Below, piece by piece: positions 18,586 through 28,840 of a DNA stretch of 64,000 nucleotides. A program made the position numbers and the translations under genes. Source of the stretch: Thermosynechococcus sp. NK55a (GTDB lineage Bacteria > Cyanobacteriota > Cyanobacteriia > Thermosynechococcales > Thermosynechococcaceae); NCBI RefSeq assembly GCF_000505665.1, contig NC_023033.1, positions 682,001 through 746,000 on the forward strand, written 5' to 3'. The notes under the pieces are model-generated. The model worked only from the letters and a program-made list of their open reading frames with translations, did not search any database and had not been told where the DNA came from. Within the stretch, counting starts at the first letter, position 1. The number at the start of each line of letters is the position of its first letter.

Positions 18586-19176
18586 CTAGGCTGCTGTCGC
18601 TACTGTTGCCCCCTGAGCTAAAGCATCAATCTCTTGAAACAAGCGCTCTAGGGGAGCATTGGGTTCTAAAAACGAGAAGAGATGTTTGTAGCGCAGCTTG
18701 CCTTCCGGATCAATGAGAAACTGGGCCGGCAGCGGTGCCCCCAGGGCTTGACCCGTGCGGTATTTGCGAAAGACTTGGCAACTGGGGTCATAGAGCAAGG
18801 GCATCTTTAGGGCCATATTCACCTTGACCTTTTCGCTTTGCTGGGCATCGGTACTGGTAACCACAAGAACGGCCACTCCCTTGCCTTGAAATGTTTCATA
18901 GTTTTCATTCAAGGTCTTGAGATAGGGGTAGCACAGTGGGCAGTATTGGTGCTCCGTGAAGATACGGGTAAACACTAGCAGCAGCGGCTGCTCTTTCCAC
19001 ACCTTTGAAAGGCGAACAGGGGCACTGAGCCCTACAGCGGGCAGCTCCACGTCTGGAACCAGCGCCCCCCGCTGCAGTTGATTTTGGGGCGGTACTGGCC
19101 ACGCATTTTGCCAAAACCGCTCATTAAAGAGGCCACTAAAGTTGGTAGAGGTGAGGAACGGTAATTGAACAGCCAT
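18586..19176 (-). CDS. Peroxiredoxin-like redoxin domain protein
   Basis: 196 residues with no signal peptide. An AhpC/TSA-type thioredoxin fold runs from about residue 40: GALVPDVELPAVG, PLLLVFTRIFTEHQYCPLCYPYL (a CxxC in the peroxidatic position), GVAVLVVTSTDAQQ, PLLYDPSCQVFRKY and PAQFLIDPEGKLRYKH. The CPLC motif and missing canonical TxxC peroxidatic environment suggest a disulfide reductase or an atypical peroxiredoxin (the PRX-like2/AhpC-TSA branch). The 5' end is 29 bases downstream of ndhH on the same strand, so they may share a transcript. Confidence 0.82.
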   Translation of the reverse strand: MAVQLPFLTSTNFSGLFNERFWQNAWPVPPQNQLQRGALVPDVELPAVGLSAPVRLSKVWKEQPLLLVFTRIFTEHQYCPLCYPYLKTLNENYETFQGKGVAVLVVTSTDAQQSEKVKVNMALKMPLLYDPSCQVFRKYRTGQALGAPLPAQFLIDPEGKLRYKHLFSFLEPNAPLERLFQEIDALAQGATVATAA

Positions 19177-19205
19177 AGTTTCCTCGCGGGTGGCTCAGTA
19201 GTTGC

Positions 19206-20390
19206 CTAGCGATCGACGGATCCCATAATCACATCGATACTGCCCAGGATAGCCACAATATCGGCCACTTTCATCCCCTTCAGCAACTGGGGCAGCACTT
19301 GCAGGTTATTGAAATCCGGTGGACGAATCTTCCAGCGCCAAGGGAAGACGTTGTCATCTCCAATCAGGTAAATGCCCAGCTCCCCTTTGCCCGATTCAAC
19401 CCGCACATAGTGCTCCCCCTTAGGAATTTTGAAGGTGGGAGACAGCTTCTTGCCAATGTACTGATAGTCAAAGCCGTTCCATTCTGATTTGGCACCCTCC
19501 AGCATCCGCTTGGCTTCTAGGTTTTCGTAGGGGCCACCGGGCAGGCCATCTAAGGCTTGACGAATGATCTTCACCGATTCGCGCATTTCCTGAATACGAA
19601 CAATGTAGCGAGCAAGGCAGTCGCCTTCGGTGGCCACCGGTACATCCCAGTCAAAATCGTCATAGCACTCGTAGTGATCCACTTTGCGCAGATCCCACTT
19701 CACACCAGATGCACGCAACATCGGCCCCGATAGCCCCCAGTTAATGGCCTCCTCACGGCTAATTTTGCCCACCCCCTGTAGGCGACGCACAAAGATGGGG
19801 TTGTTGGTGATCAGGCGCTCGTACTCATCAACTTTGGGTAGGAAGTAGTCGCAAAAGTCACGGCATTTCGTTACCCAGCCATAGGTGAGGTCAGCGGCCA
19901 CTCCTCCGATGCGGAAGTAGTTGTTGTTGATGAAGCGCATCCCTGTAGCGGCTTCAAAGAGATCGTAGATGTACTCCCGCTCGCGAAAGATATAGAAAAA
20001 GGGCGTCTGGGCACCGACGTCCGCCAAGAAGGGGCCTAACCACAGGAGGTGATTGGCAATGCGGTTCAACTCCAGCATGATCACGCGGATATAGCTGGCG
20101 CGTTTGGGCACGGGAATCCCCGCCAATTTTTCTGGCGCATTAACGGTGACCGCTTCGTTAAACATTCCTGCGGCGTAGTCCCAACGACTGACGTAGGGAA
20201 TGAACATGATGTTGGTGCGGTTTTCAGCAATTTTTTCCATGCCGCGATGGAGGTAGCCAATCACCGGCTCGCAGTCAATGACATCTTCGCCATCAAGGGT
20301 CACCATTAATCGCAACACCCCGTGCATTGAGGGATGGTGTGGCCCCATGTTGATGACCATGGGTTCAGTGCGAGTCTCTATCGTGGGCAT
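19206..20390 (-). CDS. ndhH: NAD(P)H-quinone oxidoreductase (NDH-1) subunit H
   Basis: 394 residues, the standard cyanobacterial/plastid NdhH length. The 49-kDa subunit fold is clear: [40 protein letters not shown], the Q-site region, [15 protein letters not shown], and C-terminal [19 protein letters not shown]. It sits in the peripheral arm of thylakoid NDH-1 next to the plastoquinone site and serves respiratory and cyclic electron flow and CO2 uptake. The gene is followed by the peroxiredoxin-like gene. Confidence 0.98.
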   Translation of the reverse strand: MPTIETRTEPMVINMGPHHPSMHGVLRLMVTLDGEDVIDCEPVIGYLHRGMEKIAENRTNIMFIPYVSRWDYAAGMFNEAVTVNAPEKLAGIPVPKRASYIRVIMLELNRIANHLLWLGPFLADVGAQTPFFYIFREREYIYDLFEAATGMRFINNNYFRIGGVAADLTYGWVTKCRDFCDYFLPKVDEYERLITNNPIFVRRLQGVGKISREEAINWGLSGPMLRASGVKWDLRKVDHYECYDDFDWDVPVATEGDCLARYIVRIQEMRESVKIIRQALDGLPGGPYENLEAKRMLEGAKSEWNGFDYQYIGKKLSPTFKIPKGEHYVRVESGKGELGIYLIGDDNVFPWRWKIRPPDFNNLQVLPQLLKGMKVADIVAILGSIDVIMGSVDR

Positions 20391-20478
20391 AGATGGCAGT
20401 TCCGCTAGAGGGTTGGAGGCTTACTGTTGATATGCTACACAGGTTTTCACCACTTGCCAATTCAAATTTGCTTATGGC

Positions 20479-21768
20479 TTAGATAATGGTGCCGTCGGGG
20501 ATCACGGCATTTTTGATGATGACGACCACACCGCTGCGAATATAGAATCCCTGATCCTCTCGATTGGATTCTTCAACGTTGTCTTTGTTGATGATTTTGA
20601 CATCGCGGCCAATGCAGGCATTTTTATCCACAATTGCCCGGCGAATGACACTGTTGGCCCCAATGCCGATGGGGATTTTATGTTGCAACCGTAGCTGGCT
20701 GCGGTGAGCTGAGTCTTGGTAGTAGTCTGCCCCCATCAGCAGGGAGTGATCAATGACACAGCCGGATTCCACGCGCGATCGCACCCCCAAGACCGAGCGG
20801 TGAACTTGGCATTCCTTGAGGATACAGCCCTCACTAATGATGGACTCCGTGATGGTGGCACTGAGAATCTTACTGGGGGGCAAATAGCGGGGACGAGTAT
20901 AGATGGGGGCGTTTTCATCGTAGAAGCTAAAGGGCGGCTGGGGCTGTTGGGTGAGGGCAAGGTTGGCTTCGTAGAAGGAGCCAATGGTTCCAATATCTTC
21001 CCAATAGCCATTGAAGAGATAGGTTTGGACAAGGTGGGAACGGGCCGCAGCGGGGATGATTTCTTTGCCAAAGTCCGTGGCATCGGCCATTTGCTCCAAC
21101 AGATCAATGAGGACTTGCCGCTTAAAGACATAAATCCCCATCGAGGCAATGTAGGGTTTGCGATGGGCTTCCTCGCTGGTCAGGCCATAGCGGGTGGTGT
21201 CCACTCGCATATCCCGGAGGGCATCCCCGCTGGGCTTCTCGCGAAAGTCAGTCACTCGCCCCGTACTATCTACCTTAAGGAGGCCAAAACTAGAGGCCGC
21301 CTTTTCCTCCACCGGCAGAACGGAAAGGGTAATATCGGCACCGGTGTCGCGGTGGCGTTGGACAAACAGGCGATAGTCCATGCGGTAGAGGTGATCTCCT
21401 GAAAGAATCAGGTATTCATCCACATCCCAGTCCGCCAACAGCCACAGGTATTGACGTACCGCATCAGCAGTGCCCTGAAACCAGTTGGGATTTTCGGGGG
21501 TTTGTTGGGCTGCCAGGACTTCGACAAAGCCGCCCGTCAGACCGGGAAAGGTGTAGGTACGGGCAATATGACGATTGAGGGAGGCCGAGTTAAATTGGGT
21601 AAGGACGTAAATATTATGGATTTCGGAGTTGATGCAATTGCTCACAGGAATATCAATGAGGCGATATTTTCCAGCAAGGGGAACCGCAGGCTTGGCGCGA
21701 CGCTTGGTCAGGGGATACAGACGTGTTCCGGCACCGCCCCCAAGGATAATCGCCAGGACTCGTTTCAT
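20479..21768 (-). CDS. glgC: Glucose-1-phosphate adenylyltransferase
   Basis: 429 residues from ATG 21768 ([17 protein letters not shown]); an ATG 12 bases upstream (MEFSMKRV) is equally possible, while a longer reading to 22053 is not protein-like. The N-terminal nucleotidyltransferase signature [49 protein letters not shown] and the beta-helix C-terminus ending in [17 protein letters not shown] are complete. It makes ADP-glucose for glycogen and is normally activated by 3-phosphoglycerate. Its start faces the psbV cluster, about 143 bases away. Confidence 0.97.
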   Translation of the reverse strand: MKRVLAIILGGGAGTRLYPLTKRRAKPAVPLAGKYRLIDIPVSNCINSEIHNIYVLTQFNSASLNRHIARTYTFPGLTGGFVEVLAAQQTPENPNWFQGTADAVRQYLWLLADWDVDEYLILSGDHLYRMDYRLFVQRHRDTGADITLSVLPVEEKAASSFGLLKVDSTGRVTDFREKPSGDALRDMRVDTTRYGLTSEEAHRKPYIASMGIYVFKRQVLIDLLEQMADATDFGKEIIPAAARSHLVQTYLFNGYWEDIGTIGSFYEANLALTQQPQPPFSFYDENAPIYTRPRYLPPSKILSATITESIISEGCILKECQVHRSVLGVRSRVESGCVIDHSLLMGADYYQDSAHRSQLRLQHKIPIGIGANSVIRRAIVDKNACIGRDVKIINKDNVEESNREDQGFYIRSGVVVIIKNAVIPDGTII

Positions 21769-21911
21769 TGAAAACTCCATCTGAACGGCCACATCAACAG
21801 TGTACGCTGTGGCGGCACTTCTCTTTGCGAAGGGGACGCCTTTTGGTAAAGAAGCTACGTAATGGCATGATAATGATACTTGGTCGTTGATCCCAAGCGG
21901 GGAGTGGCAGC

Positions 21912-22115
21912 ATGGGATTTGTGGACATTGCGATCGCGGATCTGGCGGCGGACTACGGCGTATCGGTCGAAACGGTCTGTGCGTGGTGCGATCGCTTAGG
22001 TATCCGCTATACCAGCCCACAAACACGCTTGCCCCTGGAAGATGCCAAAGCAATTATTTTGGCGTTGACGACCCCGGCGCCCGCCAACGATCAACCAGAC
22101 ACACCGCAATCGTAA
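21912..22115 (+). CDS. Small IF2_N-like / helix-turn-helix protein upstream of psbV
   Basis: 67 residues from ATG 21912, preceded by GGGGAGTGG at a usable distance. Residues 5-48 ([39 protein letters not shown]) have the pattern of the small three-helix domain at the N-terminus of translation factor IF-2: a helix, a GVS turn, a helix ending in LGI, then LxxEDA. The tail is Pro/Thr-rich. The stop is 21 bases before psbV on the same strand, so it may head the cytochrome transcript. Function not known; it could bind nucleic acid. Confidence 0.6.
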   Translation: MGFVDIAIADLAADYGVSVETVCAWCDRLGIRYTSPQTRLPLEDAKAIILALTTPAPANDQPDTPQS

Positions 22116-22136
22116 GACCTGCTTATTGGGAGAACT

Positions 22137-22628
22137 ATGTTAAAAAAATGCGTTTGGCTTGCGGTCGCTCTCTGCCTCTGCCTCTGGCAACTCACCACGG
22201 GCACAGCACTGGCCGCCGAACTGACCCCTGAAGTCCTGACTGTCCCCCTCAACAGCGAGGGCAAAACAATTACGCTGACGGAAAAACAATACCTAGAGGG
22301 TAAGCGCCTCTTCCAGTATGCCTGTGCCTCCTGCCATGTGGGAGGGATCACCAAAACCAACCCCAGCTTGGATTTGCGCACGGAAACCCTGGCCCTAGCC
22401 ACGCCGCCACGGGACAACATTGAAGGCCTGGTGGACTACATGAAGAACCCCACCACCTACGATGGTGAGCAAGAAATTGCTGAGGTGCACCCCAGTCTGC
22501 GCAGTGCCGACATTTTCCCGAAAATGCGCAACCTGACGGAGAAGGATTTGGTGGCGATCGCCGGCCATATTCTCGTCGAACCCAAAATCTTGGGTGATAA
22601 ATGGGGCGGTGGCAAAGTTTATTACTAA
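22137..22628 (+). CDS. psbV: Photosystem II cytochrome c-550
   Basis: 163-residue precursor. A 26-residue signal peptide (LKKCVWLAVALCLCLWQL, cleavage after ALA before AELTPEV) sends it to the thylakoid lumen. The single heme site is CASCHVGG, and the C-terminus DKWGGGKVYY is the well-known end of thermophilic PsbV. It is an extrinsic subunit that stabilises the Mn4CaO5 cluster and its Cl-/Ca2+ demand. First of the three-gene psbV-psbV2-petJ cluster. Confidence 0.98.
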   Translation: MLKKCVWLAVALCLCLWQLTTGTALAAELTPEVLTVPLNSEGKTITLTEKQYLEGKRLFQYACASCHVGGITKTNPSLDLRTETLALATPPRDNIEGLVDYMKNPTTYDGEQEIAEVHPSLRSADIFPKMRNLTEKDLVAIAGHILVEPKILGDKWGGGKVYY

Positions 22629-22658
22629 TGACTCGTAACCAGGATTTCCCCAACACCC

Positions 22659-23186
22659 ATGTACCAACCTCACTTTTGGCAACGATCTATCGGCTGGCTT
22701 TGTAGTGGTCTTTTGATTCTGCTGCTGACCTGGGCAATGGCGCCGGCAACAGCACTGGCAATCGCCGGTGTAGATAACTATGTGATCCAATACCTCAAGG
22801 TAACGGATACCGTAGAACTACCCCTCAATGCTCGCGGTGAGACCAAAACGTTCACCGCAGTTGATTTGACCCGTGGCAAGCGGCTCTTTGAGGAAAACTG
22901 CAAAAACTGCCATGTCGGTGGCAGTACGTTACCCAATCCTTTGGTGTCACTCTCTCTGAAGGATCTCAAGGGGGCAACGCCGCCACGGGATACGATCGCC
23001 AGCCTCGTGGCTTTCCAGCGATCGCCGCGATCCTACGATGGCAGCCAAGAGAGTTATTCCTGTCGCCGCGTGAGTGAGGACTGGTTGACGACGGAACAGC
23101 TTGAGACCTTAGCTGCCTTTATTTTGCGAGCGGCAGCCGTAGCCCCCGGTTGGGGCGTAGAAAGCTTTCCGGACAGTGCCCCCTAG
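22659..23186 (+). CDS. psbV2: PsbV2, cytochrome c-550-like protein
   Basis: 175-residue precursor with a signal peptide (SIGWLCSGLLILLLTWAMA, cleavage after ALA). It is a PsbV paralogue: VELPLNARGETKTFTAVDL, RGKRLFEENCKNCHVGGST with one CxxCH heme site, GATPPRDTIASLVAFQRSP and YDGSQESYSCRRVSEDW. The C-terminus diverges from PsbV after LAAFIL. It arose by tandem duplication and follows psbV by 30 bases. In T. elongatus the protein is known to partly substitute for PsbV; its normal role is unclear. Confidence 0.93.
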   Translation: MYQPHFWQRSIGWLCSGLLILLLTWAMAPATALAIAGVDNYVIQYLKVTDTVELPLNARGETKTFTAVDLTRGKRLFEENCKNCHVGGSTLPNPLVSLSLKDLKGATPPRDTIASLVAFQRSPRSYDGSQESYSCRRVSEDWLTTEQLETLAAFILRAAAVAPGWGVESFPDSAP

Positions 23187-23285
23187 GTTGGGAACTTTGC
23201 TACACTGACCTTTGATGAATCTTGCACCCCTTGATTTTTGGGGCCTTATCCATACCCTGACGCATTCCATGGAAGGAGAACTCCA

Positions 23286-23624
23286 TTGAAAAAGCTATTC
23301 ATTAGTGTTTGCGCGATTGCAATGGTTCTATTTGTCGGCCTTACCCCTGTGGCCTTTGCGGCAGATTTGGCCAATGGTGCCAAAGTCTTTAGCGGTAACT
23401 GCGCAGCCTGTCACATGGGGGGCGGCAATGTGGTAATGGCGAACAAAACCCTGAAAAAAGAAGCCCTTGAGCAATTTGGCATGTACTCTGAGGATGCCAT
23501 TATCTACCAAGTGCAGCACGGCAAAAATGCAATGCCCGCTTTTGCCGGTCGTCTCACCGATGAACAAATTCAAGATGTGGCCGCCTACGTGCTCGATCAA
23601 GCCGCTAAGGGTTGGGCAGGTTAG
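23286..23624 (+). CDS. petJ: Cytochrome c6
   Basis: 112-residue precursor using a TTG start at 23286, supported by the strong ribosome site GGAAGGAGAA just upstream and by the signal peptide beginning [18 protein letters not shown] (cleavage after FAA/AFA). The mature protein has one heme site CAACHMGG, the axial methionine in [10 protein letters not shown] and the C-terminal helix [13 protein letters not shown]. It carries electrons from cytochrome b6f to photosystem I in the lumen. Reading further upstream to 23238 gives an unlikely N-terminus (MGPYPYPD). A strong terminator follows. Confidence 0.97.
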   Translation: MKKLFISVCAIAMVLFVGLTPVAFAADLANGAKVFSGNCAACHMGGGNVVMANKTLKKEALEQFGMYSEDAIIYQVQHGKNAMPAFAGRLTDEQIQDVAAYVLDQAAKGWAG

Positions 23625-23665
23625 GATTGCCCCCTCTGAAAATAACGATAAATAACGATTGAGGA

Positions 23666-23697
23666 AGGGTGTAGGGCTTGCTTCTACATCCTTTTTT
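23666..23697 (+). terminator. Intrinsic terminator after petJ
   Basis: A nine-base-pair stem AGGGTGTAG / CTACATCCT with one G-U pair and a nine-base loop, followed directly by a run of T, 42 bases after the petJ stop. It closes the psbV-psbV2-petJ transcription unit. Confidence 0.8.
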
Positions 23698-23784
23698 GTT
23701 CTGTCACTGCCCTCCAGGTCCTACAAAGAGAAGTAGGGTGTTCTGTACCGCCTAGGGGACCCTCTCTGGCGCCAGGGCAATCCC

Positions 23785-23816
23785 TATAATGATGAAAGAC
23801 TTGCATAATGTGCAAG
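23785..23816 (+). promoter_or_regulatory. Candidate promoter and operator of the LOV kinase gene
   Basis: A perfect -10 hexamer TATAAT at 23785-23790 lacks a good -35. Ten bases downstream lies a perfect inverted repeat CTTGCA-N5-TGCAAG (23800-23816), placed over the expected transcription start and 34 bases before the ATG. The placement fits a repressor operator, but no regulator can be named. Confidence 0.35.
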
Positions 23817-23850
23817 GTTTGCTCCTACAAGAAGGCGGTACATTTGGGCT

Positions 23851-24876
23851 ATGCCTGCTGCTCCATTGCCAGCAAATGAATCGGAACGACAACGTGCCCT
23901 TGAGCAGTATCGAGTCTTAGATACGCCCCCGGAACCGATCTTTGACGAGATTACCAATCTGGCGGCAGCAATTTGCCAAACTCCCATTGCTCTCATTAGT
24001 CTGGTTGACCGCCAGCGGCAGTGGTTTAAGTCTAAGGTGGGCATTGATGCCTGTGAAACTCCAAGGGACGTTGCCTTCTGTGCCCATGTCATTCTGCAAG
24101 ATGAGCTAATGGTTGTGCCAGATGCTCGCCTTGATCCGCGCTTTGCCGATAATCCCCTGGTTACAGGCCCCCCCTATATCCGCTTCTATGCCGGGATGCC
24201 CTTGGTGACGCCGCAAGGGTATGGGATTGGTACCCTTTGCGTCGTGGACTACCAGCCGCGGGAGCTCAAACCTCTTCAACAGCAAACTCTGCGCACCCTT
24301 GGCCGCCAAGTCATTAATGAGCTGGAAATCCGCCATCACTTGGAGCTTACCCGGCAACAACTGGCCCACATCGAGCAGATGAGCAGTCTCCAAGGGGCGA
24401 TCCTCAATAGTAGTAACCACGCCATTATTGCCACCCGTACCGATGGCATCATTACCTTGATGAATCGAGCTGCCCAGGAATGGCTGGGATACCCTGCCTC
24501 AGAACTAGTGGGCAAAGCGACTCCCGAACGTTTTCATGATCCCCAAGAGGTGGAACGCTATGCTCAGATTCTCAGTGCACAATTGGGGGAATCCATTCCT
24601 GCGGGGTTTGAGACTCTGGTGGCCCGGGCACGGCGTGGCTTGGCGGATGAGCAGGAGTGGACATTTGTACGGCGCGATGGTTCTTGCTTCCCTGTGTCCC
24701 TGTCAATCACCCCAATTCATGATACCCAAGGCCAACTGATTGGCTTTTTGGAGTTGGCAGTTGATATTACTGACAAGAAAAAATTGAGGCGGAGCTGCGA
24801 CTGCGGGAGCGAGCCATTGTTGCCAGCACCAACGGCATTGTCATTACCGACTACCGCCAACCAGACAATCCAGTGA
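23851..24876 (+). CDS. LOV hybrid histidine kinase, N-terminal part (GAF-PAS), frameshifted
   Basis: 341 codons as read, of which about 313 belong to the real protein. Residues 15-165 form a GAF domain of the type found at the head of many cyanobacterial kinases ([38 protein letters not shown]). A PAS domain follows (about 180-300: [41 protein letters not shown]). At the A6 run 24779-24784 the frame is lost; the last 28 codons are a frameshift artefact ending at TGA 24874. One extra A would rejoin it to the rest of the kinase at 24873-27911. See the second part for the remaining domains. Confidence 0.85.
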   Translation: MPAAPLPANESERQRALEQYRVLDTPPEPIFDEITNLAAAICQTPIALISLVDRQRQWFKSKVGIDACETPRDVAFCAHVILQDELMVVPDARLDPRFADNPLVTGPPYIRFYAGMPLVTPQGYGIGTLCVVDYQPRELKPLQQQTLRTLGRQVINELEIRHHLELTRQQLAHIEQMSSLQGAILNSSNHAIIATRTDGIITLMNRAAQEWLGYPASELVGKATPERFHDPQEVERYAQILSAQLGESIPAGFETLVARARRGLADEQEWTFVRRDGSCFPVSLSITPIHDTQGQLIGFLELAVDITDKKKLRRSCDCGSEPLLPAPTALSLPTTANQTIQ

Positions 24877-27800
24877 TCTACGCCAATCCCGCCTTTGAGC
24901 GAATGACGGGGTACCGTGCTATGGAAGTGATTGGTAAGAATTGCCGCTTTCTGCAGGGGGGCGATCGCCAGCAGCCGGGGTTAGAAATGCTCCGCAATGC
25001 AATTAAAAAAGGTCAATCCTGCCGTGTAGTGCTGCGCAACTACCGCAAAAACGGCCAGCTTTTCTGGAATGAACTTGCCATCTCACCCATTTATAACGAG
25101 TTTGGCGAAATTACTCACTACATTGGCATCCAAAGTGATGTCACCGAACGGCAGCGGGCACAGCTGTTTTTACAGCAGCAGGTGAAGCGCACGCTCCTGC
25201 TCAATCGTATTACTGAGGAAATTCGCCAGCAAATCGAGCGGGAAAATATCTGCCGTACAGCAGTTCAGCAAGTAGGAGCAACCCTCAATGTCAGTCGTTG
25301 CCTTTTGTTTGTCTATCAGGAGAATGCCCCTTCGCCAATGCAACTGGTGGCAGAATACTGTGCGCCGGGAGTGCCCTCTGTCAATGAGTGCGACCTTGAT
25401 TTGACACAGATGCGTGCCCCGTTTCTGGTTTCGGTATTTGCCTCTGATGAGGTATTTAGCTGCGACGATGCGCAAAATGACGATCGCCTCATCCCCCTGC
25501 ATGCCTACTGCGAAGCCTTGAGTGTGAAATCTGCGCTGATTGTGCGCACGGCCTATCGCAATCAAGCCAATGGTTTACTCATTTTGCACCAGTGCGATCG
25601 CCAACGGCGGTGGACAGATGCGATTAAAAGTCTCGTCAAGAGTGTGGCGGCCCAGGTGGGCATTGGCCTGGCCCAAGTACAGCTTCTTGAACAGGAAACC
25701 CGCCAACGTCAGCAACTGCAACAGCAAATGCAGCGGGCATTGCTCCTAAATCAAATTACCGAACAGATTCGCCAAAGCCTCGATACGGAAACGGTCTTTG
25801 AAACTACTGTGACCCAAATTGGGCAGGCCTTTGGTGTCAATCGCTGCTTGATTCATCGCTATGAACCCGGGCCGCCCCCCCGCATTCCAGATGTGGCTGA
25901 GTATCTGGAACCGGGCTACGCCTCCATGAGAGGCATCAGTATACCAGTGGAGAACAATCCCCATGCCTTGGCAGTTCTCAATGCGGATGCTGCTGTTGTC
26001 ACCAATGATGTGACTCAGGATCCCCTTTTGGCTAATGCCATACACCTGTGCCATCAGTTCCAGATTCAGTCCATGCTGGCTATCCGTACCTCCTATAAGG
26101 GGGTGCCCAACGGCATCATTGGTCTGCATCAGTGCGATCGCCAGCGGCAGTGGACCCCCGAAGAAATTGAACTTTTGGAAGCCGTGGCCGCGCAAGTGGG
26201 GATTGCGATCGCCCAGGCGGAACTCCTACGCCACGAACAGCAGCAGCGACAATTACTCGCTCAGCAAAATCAAGAACTTGAACAAGCCCGCCTGCAAGCA
26301 GAACTGGCCAACCGTGCCAAGAGTGAATTTTTGGCCACCATGAGCCATGAAATCCGCACCCCCATGAATGCTGTTTTGGGCTTTACCAATTTGCTCTTGG
26401 ATACCCCCCTCAATGAACAGCAACGGGACTTTTTACAAACCCTGCACCAGGCCGGTGAGGCACTGTTAACGATTATTAACGACATCCTTGACTTTTCGAA
26501 AATTGAATCCGGCAAATTGGTGCTCGAGCAGCAACTCTTCGATGTCCGCGAGTGTGTTGAGGACGTCCTCAGTCTGCTTGCCAGCAAGGCCGAGGAGAAA
26601 CAACTAGAACTCCTCTATACCTGCACCCCCGAAACGCCAGCGCAAATCAAAGGGGACGTGACACGGCTGCGGCAGATTCTCGTGAACCTCGTGGGCAATG
26701 GCATTAAATTTACCCATGAAGGCCAAGTCGCTGTTCACCTAGGGGTGATCAAGCGCGAGGGCAAGGATTTTCTCCAATTTCAAGTTCAGGATACAGGCAT
26801 TGGTATTCCCAGCAATCGCCTCAATCGGCTCTTCAAGCCCTTTAGCCAAGTGGATGCCTCAACCACTCGCCAGTATGGCGGTACCGGCCTAGGGCTAGTC
26901 ATCAGCAAACGCCTCTGTGAGTTGATGGGCGGCGATATGTCCGTTGAGAGTACCGAAGGCCAAGGCACGACGTTCACATTTACAATCCTCGCTGAGGGAG
27001 CAAAACCCTATGTGCCGCCAATGGTTCATCCGGCTTTGGAAGGCAAGCGGGTCTTAGTTATTGATGACAATGCCGCCAGCCGTGAGAATCTCTGCACACT
27101 GCTGCAAAACTGGGGCATGTTGCCCATTGGCTATGGCGATCCCCAACTGGTTTTGGAGGCTCTGCCCCAATGGGATTTGGCGGTGATTGATTTGAATATG
27201 CCCCAAATGACCGGGCTTGAGCTGGCGGAGCGGTTGCAATCTCAGCCGTCCTTTCAGCAACAACCGATCGTGTTGCTCACGCCCCTGAGTTGGCTGGAAC
27301 CCCCGAGTCACAAACAACTGATTGCTGCTCACGTGCCTAAACCTATTCGCCCCTTGAGCCTGCGGCAAACCCTGATTAGGGTACTCAGTTGTGAACTGGG
27401 AACCCAGTCTGCACTGCCTAAAACAGGCATTGATCCTAACTTGGGCACTCGTTTCCCCCTGCGTATTCTGCTGGCCGAAGATAATGCGGTGAATCAGAAA
27501 CTGGCCTTGCACCTTCTCAAGCGGATGGGCTACCGCGCCGATGTGGCTGCCAATGGGCTGGAGGTGCTTGAAGCTCTGCAGCAGCGTCCCTACGACGTGA
27601 TCCTCATGGATGTGCAAATGCCAAAAATGGACGGACTAGAAACAACCGAACGCATCTGTGCTCAATGGCCTCCCAGTCAGCGCCCCTGGATTATTGCCAT
27701 GACGGCAAATGCCCTAGCGGGCGATCGCGAGCGCTGCTTTGCTGCCGGCATGGATGACTACATCAGTAAACCCATTAAAATTGAAGCCCTTGCCGCTGCC

Positions 27801-27911
27801 CTCAACCGCTGCCGCTGTCTCAATCCCAAGACCACCTATCCGCAACTGTGTGATCAGACGCACTTTGATAGCGACCATGGTCATCACAGTGCTACCCAAT
27901 CAATCAGTTAG
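24873..27911 (+). CDS. LOV hybrid histidine kinase, main part (LOV-GAF-GAF-HK-REC-REC)
   Basis: 1012 codons from a GTG overlapping the previous TGA; homology starts earlier, near 24785. Reading the frame upstream gives the beginning of a LOV domain. Its core is present: [22 protein letters not shown] with the photoactive cysteine (Cys24 here), [15 protein letters not shown] and GIQSDVTE, so all flavin-contact residues are visible. Two GAF domains follow (about 110-265, 285-440), then a coiled linker, HisKA with His492 ([12 protein letters not shown]), an HATPase (DTGIGIP, GGTGLGL) and two receiver domains with Asp773 (REC1) and Asp913 (REC2). It should sense blue light through FMN and relay phosphate. 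The partner is unknown. Confidence 0.85.
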   Translation: MIYANPAFERMTGYRAMEVIGKNCRFLQGGDRQQPGLEMLRNAIKKGQSCRVVLRNYRKNGQLFWNELAISPIYNEFGEITHYIGIQSDVTERQRAQLFLQQQVKRTLLLNRITEEIRQQIERENICRTAVQQVGATLNVSRCLLFVYQENAPSPMQLVAEYCAPGVPSVNECDLDLTQMRAPFLVSVFASDEVFSCDDAQNDDRLIPLHAYCEALSVKSALIVRTAYRNQANGLLILHQCDRQRRWTDAIKSLVKSVAAQVGIGLAQVQLLEQETRQRQQLQQQMQRALLLNQITEQIRQSLDTETVFETTVTQIGQAFGVNRCLIHRYEPGPPPRIPDVAEYLEPGYASMRGISIPVENNPHALAVLNADAAVVTNDVTQDPLLANAIHLCHQFQIQSMLAIRTSYKGVPNGIIGLHQCDRQRQWTPEEIELLEAVAAQVGIAIAQAELLRHEQQQRQLLAQQNQELEQARLQAELANRAKSEFLATMSHEIRTPMNAVLGFTNLLLDTPLNEQQRDFLQTLHQAGEALLTIINDILDFSKIESGKLVLEQQLFDVRECVEDVLSLLASKAEEKQLELLYTCTPETPAQIKGDVTRLRQILVNLVGNGIKFTHEGQVAVHLGVIKREGKDFLQFQVQDTGIGIPSNRLNRLFKPFSQVDASTTRQYGGTGLGLVISKRLCELMGGDMSVESTEGQGTTFTFTILAEGAKPYVPPMVHPALEGKRVLVIDDNAASRENLCTLLQNWGMLPIGYGDPQLVLEALPQWDLAVIDLNMPQMTGLELAERLQSQPSFQQQPIVLLTPLSWLEPPSHKQLIAAHVPKPIRPLSLRQTLIRVLSCELGTQSALPKTGIDPNLGTRFPLRILLAEDNAVNQKLALHLLKRMGYRADVAANGLEVLEALQQRPYDVILMDVQMPKMDGLETTERICAQWPPSQRPWIIAMTANALAGDRERCFAAGMDDYISKPIKIEALAAALNRCRCLNPKTTYPQLCDQTHFDSDHGHHSATQSIS

Positions 27912-27919
27912 AGATATTT

Positions 27920-28789
27920 CTAGAGATATTTGGCTAGGAGCAAGTGGAGTTTCTCCTTAGTGGCTGTGGGTACTTTATCAAGGGGAGTGAGGATAGCATT
28001 CTTCAAGGCACAGTGGGCCTTAGAGACCGGTGGATGGGCATGGACACGTTTGACGGTTTCACAGATAATCGCTTGGGCATTTTTGACGTTGCGCTGCAAG
28101 TGACCCATAATCATCTCCACCGTTACTGAATCATGCTCTGGGTGCCAGCAGTCGTAGTCGGTAACGAGCGCTAGGGTTGCATAGGCAATCTCCGCTTCAC
28201 GAGCCAACTTTGCTTCAGGGAGATTGGTCATGCCAATGACAGTTCCCCCCCAAGAGCGATACAGATTGGACTCCGCCAAGGTTGAGAAGGCAGGGCCTTC
28301 CATACATACGTAGGTACCTTGGCGATGAAGGGTGACATCGGGTAGGTTCAGATCAGCAATGGCATCCGCCAGAACCCCAGCAAGGACAGGACAAACGGGG
28401 TCAGCAAAGCCAATGTGCGCCACAATACCATCCCCAAAGAAAGTAGAAATGCGGTTGCGCGTGCGGTCAATGAACTGATCCGGAACCACGATATCAAGGG
28501 GCTTGACTGCTTCCTGGAGCGAACCCACCGCCGAGGCAGACAGGAGGTACTCGACCCCAAGGGATTTGAAGCCATAGATGTTGGCACGAAAGGGAATCTC
28601 CGTCGGCAGTAGATGGTGATGGCGGCCATGGCGTGCCAAAAAGACAACGGGAACCCCAGCAATCTTGCCGCAAATAAAGGCATCGGAAGGATCACCAAAG
28701 GGCGTAGTCAGGCGTACCTCTTCGACATCGGTAAGAGCCTCCATCTTGTAGAGACCACTGCCGCCAATAATGCCAATTTTTGCAGTCAT
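27920..28789 (-). CDS. mtnP: S-methyl-5'-thioadenosine phosphorylase
   Basis: 289 residues from ATG 28789 ([16 protein letters not shown]); nine upstream residues in the same frame are not conserved-looking. The family signature is clear: [40 protein letters not shown], and the substrate loop [28 protein letters not shown] with [15 protein letters not shown]. It phosphorolyses MTA from polyamine synthesis to adenine and 5-methylthioribose-1-phosphate, opening methionine salvage. Its stop is 8 bases from the convergent kinase stop. Confidence 0.95.
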   Translation of the reverse strand: MTAKIGIIGGSGLYKMEALTDVEEVRLTTPFGDPSDAFICGKIAGVPVVFLARHGRHHHLLPTEIPFRANIYGFKSLGVEYLLSASAVGSLQEAVKPLDIVVPDQFIDRTRNRISTFFGDGIVAHIGFADPVCPVLAGVLADAIADLNLPDVTLHRQGTYVCMEGPAFSTLAESNLYRSWGGTVIGMTNLPEAKLAREAEIAYATLALVTDYDCWHPEHDSVTVEMIMGHLQRNVKNAQAIICETVKRVHAHPPVSKAHCALKNAILTPLDKVPTATKEKLHLLLAKYL

Positions 28790-28840
28790 GGAGATTCCTA
28801 AAACACCAATCGGCAATAGCTTAGCACTAGTTGGACGGTT

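Noticed and set aside
21768-22053. Longer glgC reading from 22053
   Set aside because: The extra N-terminus is Pro/Arg-rich and low in complexity, and it covers the divergent intergenic region; GlgC starts normally at MKRVL.
24873-24876. The GTGA overlap of the two kinase halves as proof of two coupled genes
   Set aside because: The GTG codes for a conserved LOV-strand valine (VIYANP), and homologous sequence extends upstream in that frame to the A6 run, so a frameshift in one gene is a better explanation.
26040-26120. A cyanobacteriochrome-type bilin site in the second GAF domain of the kinase ([12 protein letters not shown])
   Set aside because: Its Cys-His is too close to the FQI segment compared with the usual bilin-binding Cys-His, and no DXCF motif is present; it reads as an ordinary GAF.
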